Below are positions 55,978 through 64,000 of a DNA stretch of 64,000 bases, in pieces. The stretch is taken from positions 1 through 64,000 of the forward strand of contig NZ_BNEO01000006.1 in the NCBI RefSeq assembly GCF_014905415.1. Direction: 5' to 3'. The position numbers and the translations under genes were made by a program. A model generated the notes under the pieces. The model saw nothing but the letters and a program-made list of their open reading frames with translations, was not told the origin of the DNA and did no database searches. Positions within the stretch are counted from its first letter, which is position 1, and the number at the start of each line of letters is the position of its first letter. The DNA comes from Virgibacillus salexigens (GTDB lineage Bacteria; Bacillota; Bacilli; Bacillales; Amphibacillaceae).

Positions 55978-56799
55978 TTATCCCTTTAATGCACCATCTG
56001 TCTGACCTGAAATAAAGTACTTTTGTAACCATATAAATATTAATAAACTTGGTATGGTGGTTAAAATAGATGCTGCACTAATTAATTTCAAATTCCCACC
56101 ATTAAAGTTCTGTGACATCTGAGCTAACCCAATGGACAGGGTATACATGCTACTTTCAGTTGTATTAATTAATGGCCATAAGTAATCTCCCCAAGTAAAA
56201 GTAAAGGTATAGATTGCGAGAGAAATTAGTGTTGGTTTCACAAGCGGTATAGCAACATTGAACCAAACTTGGAAACGATTAGCTCCATCCAAATAAGCAG
56301 ATTCCTCTAAATCTTTCGGAACATTTAAGAATGCTTGTCGCATAAAATATATACCAAAGGCTGTTGAAATTTGTAAGATTGTTAGTCCAACATGAGTATT
56401 CCGTAAACCTAATTCCCCAGCACTTTGAAAGAGTGGTGCCATATAAAGTTGAAATGGTACTGTCATAGTAGAGATAATAATGGTTAGTACAATACTTCTT
56501 CCTTTGAAGTCAATTCGAGCAAGTGCATAACCAGCCATACTACTAAATAACAGGTTGAATGGAACTGCAATTGCAGTAACAATTACGGTATTCCATAAAT
56601 ATTGCAGAAAATCGGTTTGATTAAACGCATAGACGAAATTCGTAAAGGTCGGATCGGTTGGTAGTATCCCATCATATATTCCTTGACCTGAAGACTTCAA
56701 AGCAATAAATAAAGTGTATAGAAAAGGACCTACCGTAATAACAGTAATAAAAATCATCAAGCTGTAAACCAATAGTTTTCTCCACTTCGTAGAATCCAA
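55978..56799 (-). CDS. Sugar ABC transporter permease (MalG/UgpE type)
   Basis: This 273-residue permease has six helices and the EAA motif (EESAYLDGANRFQVWFNVAIPLVKP) that contacts the ATPase. The start is TTG 56799, with GGAGC 8 nt upstream. It lies 14 bp after the partner permease. No ATPase gene is in the locus, so a shared MsmX-type ATPase encoded elsewhere is expected. Confidence 0.9.
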   Translation of the reverse strand: MDSTKWRKLLVYSLMIFITVITVGPFLYTLFIALKSSGQGIYDGILPTDPTFTNFVYAFNQTDFLQYLWNTVIVTAIAVPFNLLFSSMAGYALARIDFKGRSIVLTIIISTMTVPFQLYMAPLFQSAGELGLRNTHVGLTILQISTAFGIYFMRQAFLNVPKDLEESAYLDGANRFQVWFNVAIPLVKPTLISLAIYTFTFTWGDYLWPLINTTESSMYTLSIGLAQMSQNFNGGNLKLISAASILTTIPSLLIFIWLQKYFISGQTDGALKG

Positions 56800-56813
56800 T
56801 TTTTCCAGCTCCT

Positions 56814-57722
56814 TTATGCCCTCAAATCATCTTCACGTTTGCTAGTTAACCTCATTTGGAGTAAAGATGCCACAATAGCTAATACCAATAACACCAAGCC
56901 AGCAGCAGAAGCAATCGAAACTTCCAGATTCATAAATTTATCATATATATACATAACAAGCGTTGTCGTTGCCCCAGCTGGACCACCATTAGTAGTTAAT
57001 GCAATTTCTTCAAACACTTTCAGTCCATTTATAATTGTTAAAACCGAAACCAACGTCATTGAAGGTACCGTCATTGGCATTGTAATTTTTGTGAATTTTT
57101 GAATACTATTTGCCCCATCGATACTGGCAGACTCATATAATTGATTTGGAATGGACTGTAGATTGGCTAAGTAAATAATCATATAATATCCAAGACCTTT
57201 CCAAACTGTGATAAAAGCGACAACCATTAATGCAGTTGTTGAATTAGTAAGAAAATTAATTGGATCATCAATGATCCCGATCCCTACTAAGAAGTTTGAT
57301 AAAGCCCCGTCTTGTGAGTACAACATTTTCCACATCAAAGCAGCGACAACGATTGGAGTAACAACTGGTAAATAATAAAGCACACGAAACAATCCTACTG
57401 CGCGCACCTTTTGATTGACTAAATCGGCTAAGATCATTGGAAGAAATACATTTAAGGGTAAAACAATAGCCACATATAAAACTGTATTAACCAGTGCTTT
57501 CCAAAATAATTCATCTGAAAATATTTCCTTAAAATTAGAAAATCCTACAAATTCACTTGTACCAGCAATAATCTTATAATCTAAAAAACTCCATTGAAAA
57601 GCTTCAACAATTGGTATAATTAAAAATGTCACCAGAATCACAATGGATGGAAGTAAAAACAACCATGGGGTGATGTTTTTTATCATTCTCTTTTTTGTTA
57701 GCGAAAAGGTGATTCTACTCAT
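56814..57722 (-). CDS. Sugar ABC transporter permease (MalF/UgpA type)
   Basis: This is a permease of about 302 residues with six helices and the EAA motif (YESASIDGANSIQKFTKITMP). I start it at ATG 57722 with AGGAG 8 nt upstream; GTG 57731 is the alternative. It lies 56 bp after the binding-protein gene and forms the membrane channel with the 55978-56799 product. Confidence 0.9.
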   Translation of the reverse strand: MSRITFSLTKKRMIKNITPWLFLLPSIVILVTFLIIPIVEAFQWSFLDYKIIAGTSEFVGFSNFKEIFSDELFWKALVNTVLYVAIVLPLNVFLPMILADLVNQKVRAVGLFRVLYYLPVVTPIVVAALMWKMLYSQDGALSNFLVGIGIIDDPINFLTNSTTALMVVAFITVWKGLGYYMIIYLANLQSIPNQLYESASIDGANSIQKFTKITMPMTVPSMTLVSVLTIINGLKVFEEIALTTNGGPAGATTTLVMYIYDKFMNLEVSIASAAGLVLLVLAIVASLLQMRLTSKREDDLRA

Positions 57723-57778
57723 CGTATTCACTCCTATATATAGAGACTAGCAATATTGCTAGTCTCATCTTTTCCACA

Positions 57779-59113
57779 TTAAAATGTCGGTGCAATACCC
57801 GTTTCTTCAAAAGATGTATCCCATTTTTCAGCGATTTCTTTTAAGGCTTCTTCCGATGTTACTTCCCCTTGTAAGTTTTTAACAAAAGCCATCTTTACGA
57901 TTTCACGTAGTTCTGCACTATTTTCAAGTGGTGGAATTAATACTTTTGACCGTTCGAGCGTCTTTGACGCTTCAAGCATTCCCAATGCTTTTGGTGAATC
58001 ACCTGGATCTGTAAAATAAACAGCTTCTAATGATTCTTTAGTTGAAGGCAGTACGGTTCCTGCAACTTTTGCAAATTCTAGTTGATTCTCAGCATTTGTT
58101 ACATATTCTGCTAATGCAACTGCTGCATCTGGATTTTTTGTTTTCGCAGGGATAGAGAAGTTCATTACAGCAACATTAACTGGTGCATTTGGATCATTTA
58201 ACGGTTGCCCAGCTTTTGAGACTTCATAGGTTTCTGGTGCACCAGATTCAATCGGACCTAGGAAAGTAACACCGCTCTCAAGCAAAGATAGATTACCTGC
58301 CATATATAATTCCTGTGCAGTAGAGAACGAACCTTCGGCATTTTCTTGAGGCATAATACCTTCTTCGTACATTTGTTGTGTTAAAGTAAAGAACTCTACA
58401 ATAGCTTCATTATCTGCTAACACTGTTTTACCTTCTTCTACAATTGGTTCCCCATTTGCAAGTGTAATCATCTTTTGAATAACCGTGTCTCCTTCATTAA
58501 TAATTTGATAGTAAGAAGGGTTTCCAGTTGCTTCTGTAATTGTTTTTGCTGTATCGTAAATTTCTTTAGTAGATTGAGGAGGTTTAGTTACATTGGCCTG
58601 TTCGAAGTGATTGTCATTATACCAACTAACAGTTGTTGTTAAGTACCATGGAAGAGCGTATAAATGATCATCAAAATACCCTGATTCAAAAGGACCTTCT
58701 AAGAAAGAGCTCTTTGTTCCTTCACTAACTAAATCATCTAATTCCAAAAGACCGCCTTGAGCTGCAATACTAACCATATATCGGGGTGCTAAGTTAACAA
58801 GATCGGGGACATCATCTGTAGTAAGAGAAGTTAATACCTTTTGTTCAATTTCCCCTTGTGGGATATCTTCAATTATCACGTCTAAGTTTGGATGGATTTT
58901 TTCAAACTGTTGCTCCAAATCAGCAAAATAACTATCAAACGGTTCCCCTGATAAAGATGCGGTCCACATCGTGACTTCTCCTGATAGCTCATTCGATGAA
59001 CCAGAATCGGATGCCGCCCCTGCATCTTCCTCTCCGTCACTACAAGCTACTAACCCGATAGAAAGTAATACCGTAAGTAAAGCTAATGTGATCTTTTTGA
59101 CACTTTCCCCCAT
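57779..59113 (-). CDS. Sugar-binding lipoprotein of an ABC transporter (family 1, MalE/UgpB-like)
   Basis: This is a lipoprotein of about 444 residues with lipobox LVAC (Cys24) and the extracellular solute-binding family 1 fold (EVTMWTASLSGEPFDSYFADLEQQFEKIHP start). I chose ATG 59113, about 9 nt after GGGAGG; the ATG at 59134 would put that site inside the coding region. A cre site and a TTGGT/ACCAA repeat lie upstream. Oligosaccharides released by the locus's glycosidases are the likely ligands (inference). Confidence 0.88.
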   Translation of the reverse strand: MGESVKKITLALLTVLLSIGLVACSDGEEDAGAASDSGSSNELSGEVTMWTASLSGEPFDSYFADLEQQFEKIHPNLDVIIEDIPQGEIEQKVLTSLTTDDVPDLVNLAPRYMVSIAAQGGLLELDDLVSEGTKSSFLEGPFESGYFDDHLYALPWYLTTTVSWYNDNHFEQANVTKPPQSTKEIYDTAKTITEATGNPSYYQIINEGDTVIQKMITLANGEPIVEEGKTVLADNEAIVEFFTLTQQMYEEGIMPQENAEGSFSTAQELYMAGNLSLLESGVTFLGPIESGAPETYEVSKAGQPLNDPNAPVNVAVMNFSIPAKTKNPDAAVALAEYVTNAENQLEFAKVAGTVLPSTKESLEAVYFTDPGDSPKALGMLEASKTLERSKVLIPPLENSAELREIVKMAFVKNLQGEVTSEEALKEIAEKWDTSFEETGIAPTF

Positions 59114-59157
59114 TTTCCCTTTCCTCCCTTTCATTAATAGTCAGCTTGATATACACA

Positions 59158-59171
59158 AGAAAACGCTTTCT
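59158..59171. promoter_or_regulatory. Catabolite-responsive element (cre)
   Basis: AGAAAACGCTTTCT fits the cre consensus TGAAARCGYTTTCA except at its two end bases, and is part of a longer near-palindrome. It lies 45 bp before the binding-protein ATG, so CcpA repression of the importer genes is expected. Confidence 0.7.
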
Positions 59172-59185
59172 TATGTATATCTTAA

Positions 59186-59197
59186 TTGGTCAACCAA
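59186..59197. promoter_or_regulatory. Inverted repeat TTGGT-CA-ACCAA upstream of the sugar importer
   Basis: 5-bp arms with a 2-bp centre lie 15 bp from the cre site. The halves resemble the TTGGT/ACCAA ends of dre-type NagR/DasR operators, but the centre is 2 bp shorter. It could also be the site of one of the two local RpiR proteins. Confidence 0.35.
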
Positions 59198-59323
59198 CAT
59201 ATATCAATGCTTTTTAAAAAATATTTTTGTTTTATTTTTAATTTTAAAAATAATTTTTAAACTTATTAATATTAAAATGAATTACTTTCATGCCATTACA
59301 GCGAGTTAATCCGTTATTAAAAA

Positions 59324-59346
59324 ATGGACTGGATTACCCAGTCCAT
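59324..59346 (-). terminator. Terminator of the secreted glycosidase gene
   Basis: ATGGACTGG and CCAGTCCAT (9 bp, perfect, 5-nt loop) are followed by TTTTTTAATAA on the minus strand. It ends the upstream transcription unit and leaves the importer genes to their own promoter. Confidence 0.85.
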
Positions 59347-59376
59347 AAAATAAAGATAATTAATTATTCGTATATG

Positions 59377-61044
59377 CTAGTTGTCTTCTCTAATCATTTT
59401 CAATATTCCAGGATTTTGATGAGGAGCGTTTGTATTATTGGCAAATTCCTCTTCCAAAATAGACCACCAGTCATAGTTTTCTAAATATACCAAATCGAAT
59501 AGCATCGTTCCATGAGTATTATCCTCTACGGCTTTTATTGCTTTTCTAAACTGTTCGGGATCATTCTTATATTGCGCAAGATAAAGGGAGCCATATAATG
59601 GTGTCGCATAATTGACCACCTCCATTGCCAATTGAGCTGAGCCTTCCACACTATACCAATACGGCAGTCCAGATCCTTCTAATTCCTCTTCAGTTACTTC
59701 ATAGTAATAATTGCCTGTCATTAAAAAATCAAGGTATTCTGCATAGCCAGTCTTATGATAATCTTCACTTGCCCAATCGTAATCAGGCTGATATGTTTGA
59801 CTTCCCCAATTTACCCCTTCATTGTAATAAAGTGGGTACCAGGAGCCGACATAAGTAGTGAATATCAAATCCTCTTCATAAGAATGGATCAGGTTTTCAG
59901 CTTCTGTAAAGAAAGACTGTATATTATGCGCTCTAAATTCAATCCATTCTTTGTATTGTGGACCTTCCTCAATTGTTTTCTCTGACCCGTCTAATTGAAT
60001 TTCATAAATATCCTCTGGCCAATTCGATACTGGTTCGCCAATGTATTCCTCAAATTTTTCACGACTTAAATTACTGAAGTCTGCATGCTCATTTGCATAT
60101 CTTGCTCGATCTAATACAATACCATCAACCTCATAATTTGTAATAATCTCCTCAATGATACTGAGTTCATATTCTTGAACATCTTCTCTAATTGGGTTAA
60201 TGAACACCGATGAAGCTGGGTATTCAGATGCTGGAATAAAATTTTGTTCTGTCTTCTCATGGTCAATCTTATCTCCAATTCTCAAATTCTCTAATACCCA
60301 ATTACGCGCCTCTCCATGAGCAGATAACAACACCCCATTTTCAGGAACTTCTAATGGGTCAGCTCCAGTTATCGATCTATCTTCAATCGCAGTAATTTCT
60401 CCATTAACAACTTGAATCTCCACGCCCCATCTATTAGAAGGAGATTGATCATATTGATCTGGCGTATAAAGAACAAGCTGGTCCTTACCTCTATCTGTAT
60501 TGATACCGTCAATTTCTGTTGACTCACCATTTACTGCTTCTACTACCCTAATAGCTGTATAAAATTGAGATTGCCACTCGGGATGGTCGAAAGCAGGACC
60601 ATCTTTGTAAGTATTATTCCCTTCAGAAAATACGTTTACATTTGCAAGAACCTCAAGCCCATGCTTATCTGCTTCCTCAATAACAGTAGCTAATAAATCA
60701 TATCCAGCTGGAAAATCACTGTAATTAGAGATATTTGCTTCACTCATATGAGGAGCGATCTCACTATTATAACCTACGAAACCTGTGTAATTTTTTACAT
60801 CTAATACAATCGTGTCAATATTTGCATTCGCTGTTTTTTGGACAACTTCTGAAACTTTTTCGGGTGTATTTAGATTGTGAATATTTGCTGATAGATCATA
60901 CCAAAGTACTCGGCCTTTCATATTTTTATTTTTAACTAAATTTGATAGTACCTGTTCTCGGCCTTTGTCTGATGCAGCTTGAATTGGAGTTGTCATTGTC
61001 ATAACAATAATTACTGTCAGTAGGATATGAAGCCACTTTTTCAT
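59377..61044 (-). CDS. Secreted glycoside hydrolase, family-10-like TIM barrel (GHL10/COG1649 type)
   Basis: This 555-residue protein has a signal peptide ending PIQA-AS (about residue 24). The barrel begins with GRVLWYDLSANI (about 44) and IDTIVLDVKNYTGFV (about 76), is interrupted by a module at about 178-261, and resumes with VDGIVLDRARYAN (about 306), where an Asp is a likely catalytic residue. The inserted module resembles the C-terminal module of the GH84 protein at 62098. The substrate is unknown. It lies 102 bp after the RpiR gene and ends at a terminator. Confidence 0.8.
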   Translation of the reverse strand: MKKWLHILLTVIIVMTMTTPIQAASDKGREQVLSNLVKNKNMKGRVLWYDLSANIHNLNTPEKVSEVVQKTANANIDTIVLDVKNYTGFVGYNSEIAPHMSEANISNYSDFPAGYDLLATVIEEADKHGLEVLANVNVFSEGNNTYKDGPAFDHPEWQSQFYTAIRVVEAVNGESTEIDGINTDRGKDQLVLYTPDQYDQSPSNRWGVEIQVVNGEITAIEDRSITGADPLEVPENGVLLSAHGEARNWVLENLRIGDKIDHEKTEQNFIPASEYPASSVFINPIREDVQEYELSIIEEIITNYEVDGIVLDRARYANEHADFSNLSREKFEEYIGEPVSNWPEDIYEIQLDGSEKTIEEGPQYKEWIEFRAHNIQSFFTEAENLIHSYEEDLIFTTYVGSWYPLYYNEGVNWGSQTYQPDYDWASEDYHKTGYAEYLDFLMTGNYYYEVTEEELEGSGLPYWYSVEGSAQLAMEVVNYATPLYGSLYLAQYKNDPEQFRKAIKAVEDNTHGTMLFDLVYLENYDWWSILEEEFANNTNAPHQNPGILKMIREDN

Positions 61045-61146
61045 TACTGTCCCTCCATATTTTTATACTATTTTCTTCTATAACACCCTATTACTAATAA
61101 TATAGTTGTCTATCTCTTACAGAAATTGTAATTCACCTCCTTTAAT

Positions 61147-61974
61147 TTAATAGATTTTATTTACAACTGCTTCTGCTGTTTTCTTTTTCATTTCAAGCGC
61201 TTTATCCTTCTTCATTAAAGCTAATCCTGTGTATAGTAAATCAATTACAAAAAGCTGAGAGATTTTAGCCGTTAATGACCCCCCTTCTAGTGGGGATTCC
61301 ATAGCACCCCCTGGTAAAACGACATCTGCAAACTGTGTAATTGGTGATCGGTGATAATAAGTTATCGCAATAATTTTTGCTCCTGATTTCTTGGCTATTT
61401 CAAGGGACTCTAATGTATCTCTTGTGCTACCAGATACACTAAGTGCTACAATAACATCCTCACTCGTTAATGTTGCAGCTGACATTGCTTGTAGATGTGG
61501 ATCTGTAATTGCTTCTGAAATGATTCCAATTCTCAATAACCTACTTTTTGCATCTTGAGCTGTTAAACCTGAGGTTCCAACTCCGAAAAAGTGTATCGAA
61601 CGCGCATGATGGAGTAACTCAATTGCATTATTTAGTTTCTCATCGTTTATCATTGTGGTGGTATTCTCTAAGGCTTTTGTAGTATTTACTAAGATGGATT
61701 GAATAAGATTTATAGACCCAGAATTTTCTTTCGCATTATCCTCTGGTATATTTTGCGCAATAGTAAGTTTAAATTCTTGATATCCTTTTAAACCAATTTT
61801 TCTGCAGAATCGTAGAACCGTTGTTTCACCAACGCCAGCTTTGTCTGCTAGATCAGTTATCGAATAATATATTACATTTTCTAAATTCTTTAATACAAAT
61901 GCTGCTACTTTTTTTTCGGAATTTGTTAATATTGGAAAGGAACGATTGATGATTTCTTTTATCGGCTTCTTCAT
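61147..61974 (-). CDS. RpiR/MurR-family transcriptional regulator
   Basis: This is a protein of about 275 residues with an N-terminal RpiR HTH (ITDLADKAGVGETTVLRFCRKIG, about 40-62) and a C-terminal SIS domain (IHFFGVGTSG, ALSVSGSTRDT) that senses a sugar phosphate. I start it at ATG 61974 (AAGGA about 10 nt upstream); ATG 61986 lies too close to that site. It sits between the GH84 and family-10-like genes. It is one of two RpiR-type regulators in the locus; the other is fused to a kinase. Confidence 0.88.
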   Translation of the reverse strand: MKKPIKEIINRSFPILTNSEKKVAAFVLKNLENVIYYSITDLADKAGVGETTVLRFCRKIGLKGYQEFKLTIAQNIPEDNAKENSGSINLIQSILVNTTKALENTTTMINDEKLNNAIELLHHARSIHFFGVGTSGLTAQDAKSRLLRIGIISEAITDPHLQAMSAATLTSEDVIVALSVSGSTRDTLESLEIAKKSGAKIIAITYYHRSPITQFADVVLPGGAMESPLEGGSLTAKISQLFVIDLLYTGLALMKKDKALEMKKKTAEAVVNKIY

Positions 61975-62032
61975 TTTTAAGATCATCCTTACTCGTCTTT
62001 TTCATTAATCCTACTGCTTTCACAAAGCCCTC

Positions 62033-62055
62033 TTGTCAAATGTTTCATCTGACAA
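62033..62055. promoter_or_regulatory. Inverted repeat upstream of the RpiR gene
   Basis: TTGTCA (62033-62038) and TGACAA (62050-62055) are separated by 11 bp. It lies 59 bp before the regulator start. On the minus strand the second arm reads TTGACA, so it may instead be a -35 box. Confidence 0.3.
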
Positions 62056-62097
62056 ACTTTGTTTAATTTCTATTAGTGGTAAAACTACAAACGACTT

Positions 62098-64000
62098 CTA
62101 ATCAACCACTTTTAGTGCTTGATTAATAAATGGTTCAAAAACATTAAATCCATATTTCGCTTCATTAGGTATATCATATTCACCTTTTTCAATTTCTAAT
62201 GTAACAATGTTTTCACTAATAGAAGAGCTTGCACCAACGATTGAGTTATTAGCTAACCAGTCACCATCTCCACCAGAATGTAAACTTAGGACATAGCCAT
62301 CAGATGGGATAGTTGAATTATTTCCTCCCACATCGGTAACCTCTCCATCTATCACTGTGATTTCAAATCCCCACTGATTTGTTTGCGTGCTTTCTCCATA
62401 TTCCGGAGTGTACATTACGAACTCAGCCCAGCCCCTCTCCTTATTAATCCCATCGAGTTGCCTTGAAGCTATTTGATCTTCTCTATAGACAACATCCGTT
62501 GTATCATGTTCTAGCTCATATTCAAGCAGATTTTTATATTTTTCGGCTAATTCCGTATCACCATTATAATTTGCACGTACCATTTGTACTGCTAACTTTC
62601 CACTTATGCCGTAATGTCTCATTTTATCTATCCATGGGTTCATCTCTTTTATGAATTCCCTATTTGTAAAATCTTCTTCTAAAGTGTCAGCAGAATTTTC
62701 AAGTATGAAAAACTCATTATATAAGTTACTTGCAATCTCCTGAAAATCATTTCTTCCATTAAAACCTTCCCAAAACTTATCAATTATTGGTTTTATCGTT
62801 CTCGATTCACTTTGGTTTAAGGGTGAAGATAATACATTTTCCGCAAAGGTTGTTACCTCTTCCGTATAAGATCCTGTGAAATCATTAATACTAGCATCCC
62901 ATGAATCTTTAGAAGTATAGTCTTTTGGATTCCATGTATAATCTGCAATAGTAAATAACGGAATTTTTGATGCTTCTGCATGTTCCATTGGATTTGCAGT
63001 TAAACCATGAACACCATGTTCTGTTAGGCCTGCATCTCTTCCGGTTAACGGACCTAAAAAAATTCGGTATTCAGAGAAGTCATTAACAGGATAATTATCC
63101 CAAATTAATAAATCATGCTTAAATATATCTGAAATCCTTTGTGCATCCTCGTTTGTAATAGTGTCAGTTGTAATTCCAATACCCGTCCAATAAACAAGAA
63201 CACTGGAATCTACCAAGTCTGCAAATTGCTCTCTATAGGGACTAGTGCCCTCTTGGTAATATTCGGTCGGTACAGTTATTAAACGGTTTGTACCTTCATT
63301 TTTTTCAATAAATTTATCTTGAAATTTATTAAGTAAGAATGCTTGTGCTGCTGCTGTAGGACTAGGTTCATCTCCAAACATTTTCTCGTCCATCTTGCAA
63401 CTCATCTCCATGAAAATATCATCGAATAAAATAGCAAAATCACGAACACCTACATCATATAATGCTTGCGCTTTTTCAAAAAGCAAGTTAAAGTCTTGAT
63501 TATCCGAGTAGCAAATGTCTAAACCAGGAGAAATTGTGAATACAAAATCAATATGATTTTTTTTAGCAATGTCCACTAACTCCGCCAATTCATTCAGTTT
63601 ACCAGTGGGGTAAGGCTCTCTCCATGCATCCCGATGATAAGGATCGTCCTTTGGAGCATAGACGTAAGTATTCATCTTATTATCACCATAAAATTTTAGT
63701 TGATCAACCCGCTCTTCATGTGACCAAGGCGTACCGTAAAACCCTTCAATTACTCCTCTATATTCCATTTCTGGATAATCTTCTACTACTAGTTCAGGAA
63801 CACTGGCCCGTCCAGAATTTTGTTCTATAATCTGCTTAAGGGTTTTCACTCCATAATAAGTTCCATCCCAATCTTCGCCTGCAATTATTATTTTTTTCTT
63901 TCCATCATTTCCTTTTCCTGATGCCAAGAGATAACCCTCTGCAGGATAACTTTGGGGTTCTATATCTAATGTGTTTAATTGGGTAACAATGTATGGGGCT
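62098..64000 (-). CDS. Beta-N-acetylglucosaminidase (GH84), N-terminus beyond the window
   Basis: The frame is open to the window edge and reads sensibly there (APYIVTQLNTLD, then EPQSYPAEGYLL), so the gene starts outside. Visible parts are an N-terminal GH20b-like domain ending GTYYGVKTLKQ, and a GH84 barrel beginning YRGVIEGFYGTPWSHEERVD, with the catalytic Asp pair in FAILFDDIF (codons near 63421) and YYQEGTSPYREQF. A helical region follows, then a C-terminal module of about 80 residues (62218-62457) also found in the neighbouring glycosidase. Family members remove GlcNAc from glycans by substrate-assisted catalysis. Confidence 0.9.
   Translation of the reverse strand, partial: APYIVTQLNTLDIEPQSYPAEGYLLASGKGNDGKKKIIIAGEDWDGTYYGVKTLKQIIEQNSGRASVPELVVEDYPEMEYRGVIEGFYGTPWSHEERVDQLKFYGDNKMNTYVYAPKDDPYHRDAWREPYPTGKLNELAELVDIAKKNHIDFVFTISPGLDICYSDNQDFNLLFEKAQALYDVGVRDFAILFDDIFMEMSCKMDEKMFGDEPSPTAAAQAFLLNKFQDKFIEKNEGTNRLITVPTEYYQEGTSPYREQFADLVDSSVLVYWTGIGITTDTITNEDAQRISDIFKHDLLIWDNYPVNDFSEYRIFLGPLTGRDAGLTEHGVHGLTANPMEHAEASKIPLFTIADYTWNPKDYTSKDSWDASINDFTGSYTEEVTTFAENVLSSPLNQSESRTIKPIIDKFWEGFNGRNDFQEIASNLYNEFFILENSADTLEEDFTNREFIKEMNPWIDKMRHYGISGKLAVQMVRANYNGDTELAEKYKNLLEYELEHDTTDVVYREDQIASRQLDGINKERGWAEFVMYTPEYGESTQTNQWGFEITVIDGEVTDVGGNNSTIPSDGYVLSLHSGGDGDWLANNSIVGASSSISENIVTLEIEKGEYDIPNEAKYGFNVFEPFINQALKVVD

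Overview
The window is AT-rich DNA from a low-GC Gram-positive bacterium. Shine-Dalgarno sequences of the AAGGAGG type, an OpuA-type betaine transporter, qox and cyd quinol oxidases, HelD, a ktr potassium system behind a c-di-AMP riboswitch, a T-box leader and a collagen-like GXT-repeat protein all point to Bacillaceae, probably a salt-tolerant soil or marine genus near Oceanobacillus, Virgibacillus or Gracilibacillus. The genus is an inference; no rRNA or tRNA gene is present. I see no insertion sequence, phage gene, CRISPR array or origin.

Layout. 0.3-5.5 kb: a BmrA-like exporter, then an ABC-2 exporter pair divergent from a TetR regulator with a clear candidate operator. 5.6-8.2 kb: a small rib operon (divergent GTP cyclohydrolase II, RibD, HAD nucleotidase) with a good sigma-A promoter and no room for an FMN riboswitch. 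8.4-14.3 kb: cydABCD (cytochrome bd and its assembly exporter). 14.7-16.7 kb: a glycosyltransferase and pyridoxine kinase. 16.8-19.9 kb: glycine betaine uptake, ordered binding protein, permease, ATPase. 20.5-21.4 kb: a Cys-rich collagen-like protein. 21.5-26.1 kb: a siderophore uptake operon with an esterase and a Fur box. 26.5 kb: a tiny leader-peptide/attenuator unit. 26.7-30.6 kb: helD, an ECF-like sigma factor and a ClpP paralogue.

30.7-38.4 kb is largely about copper: a CopB-type ATPase behind a CsoR-like operator, a 16-Cys four-helix copper protein, a two-component system and a DUF1541 lipoprotein, with a FAD monooxygenase and a Nudix hydrolase in between. 38.6-40.2 kb holds a frameshifted MFS transporter behind a T-box. 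40.3-42.6 kb is a K+ uptake pair under a c-di-AMP riboswitch, 42.9-45.7 kb a cadCA Zn/Cd efflux operon, and 45.8-49.7 kb the qoxABCD aa3-type quinol oxidase.

50.1-64.0 kb is the most unusual part: a minus-strand glycan-utilisation locus. It has a GH84 beta-N-acetylglucosaminidase (running off the window), an RpiR regulator, a secreted family-10-like glycosidase sharing a domain with the GH84 enzyme, a sugar ABC importer without its ATPase behind a cre site, a protein fusing a ROK sugar kinase to an RpiR/SIS regulator, a DUF4127 protein, a FAD-dependent oxidoreductase and an esterase. No nagA, nagB or other standard amino-sugar catabolic gene is present, so the route taken by the imported sugar is open.
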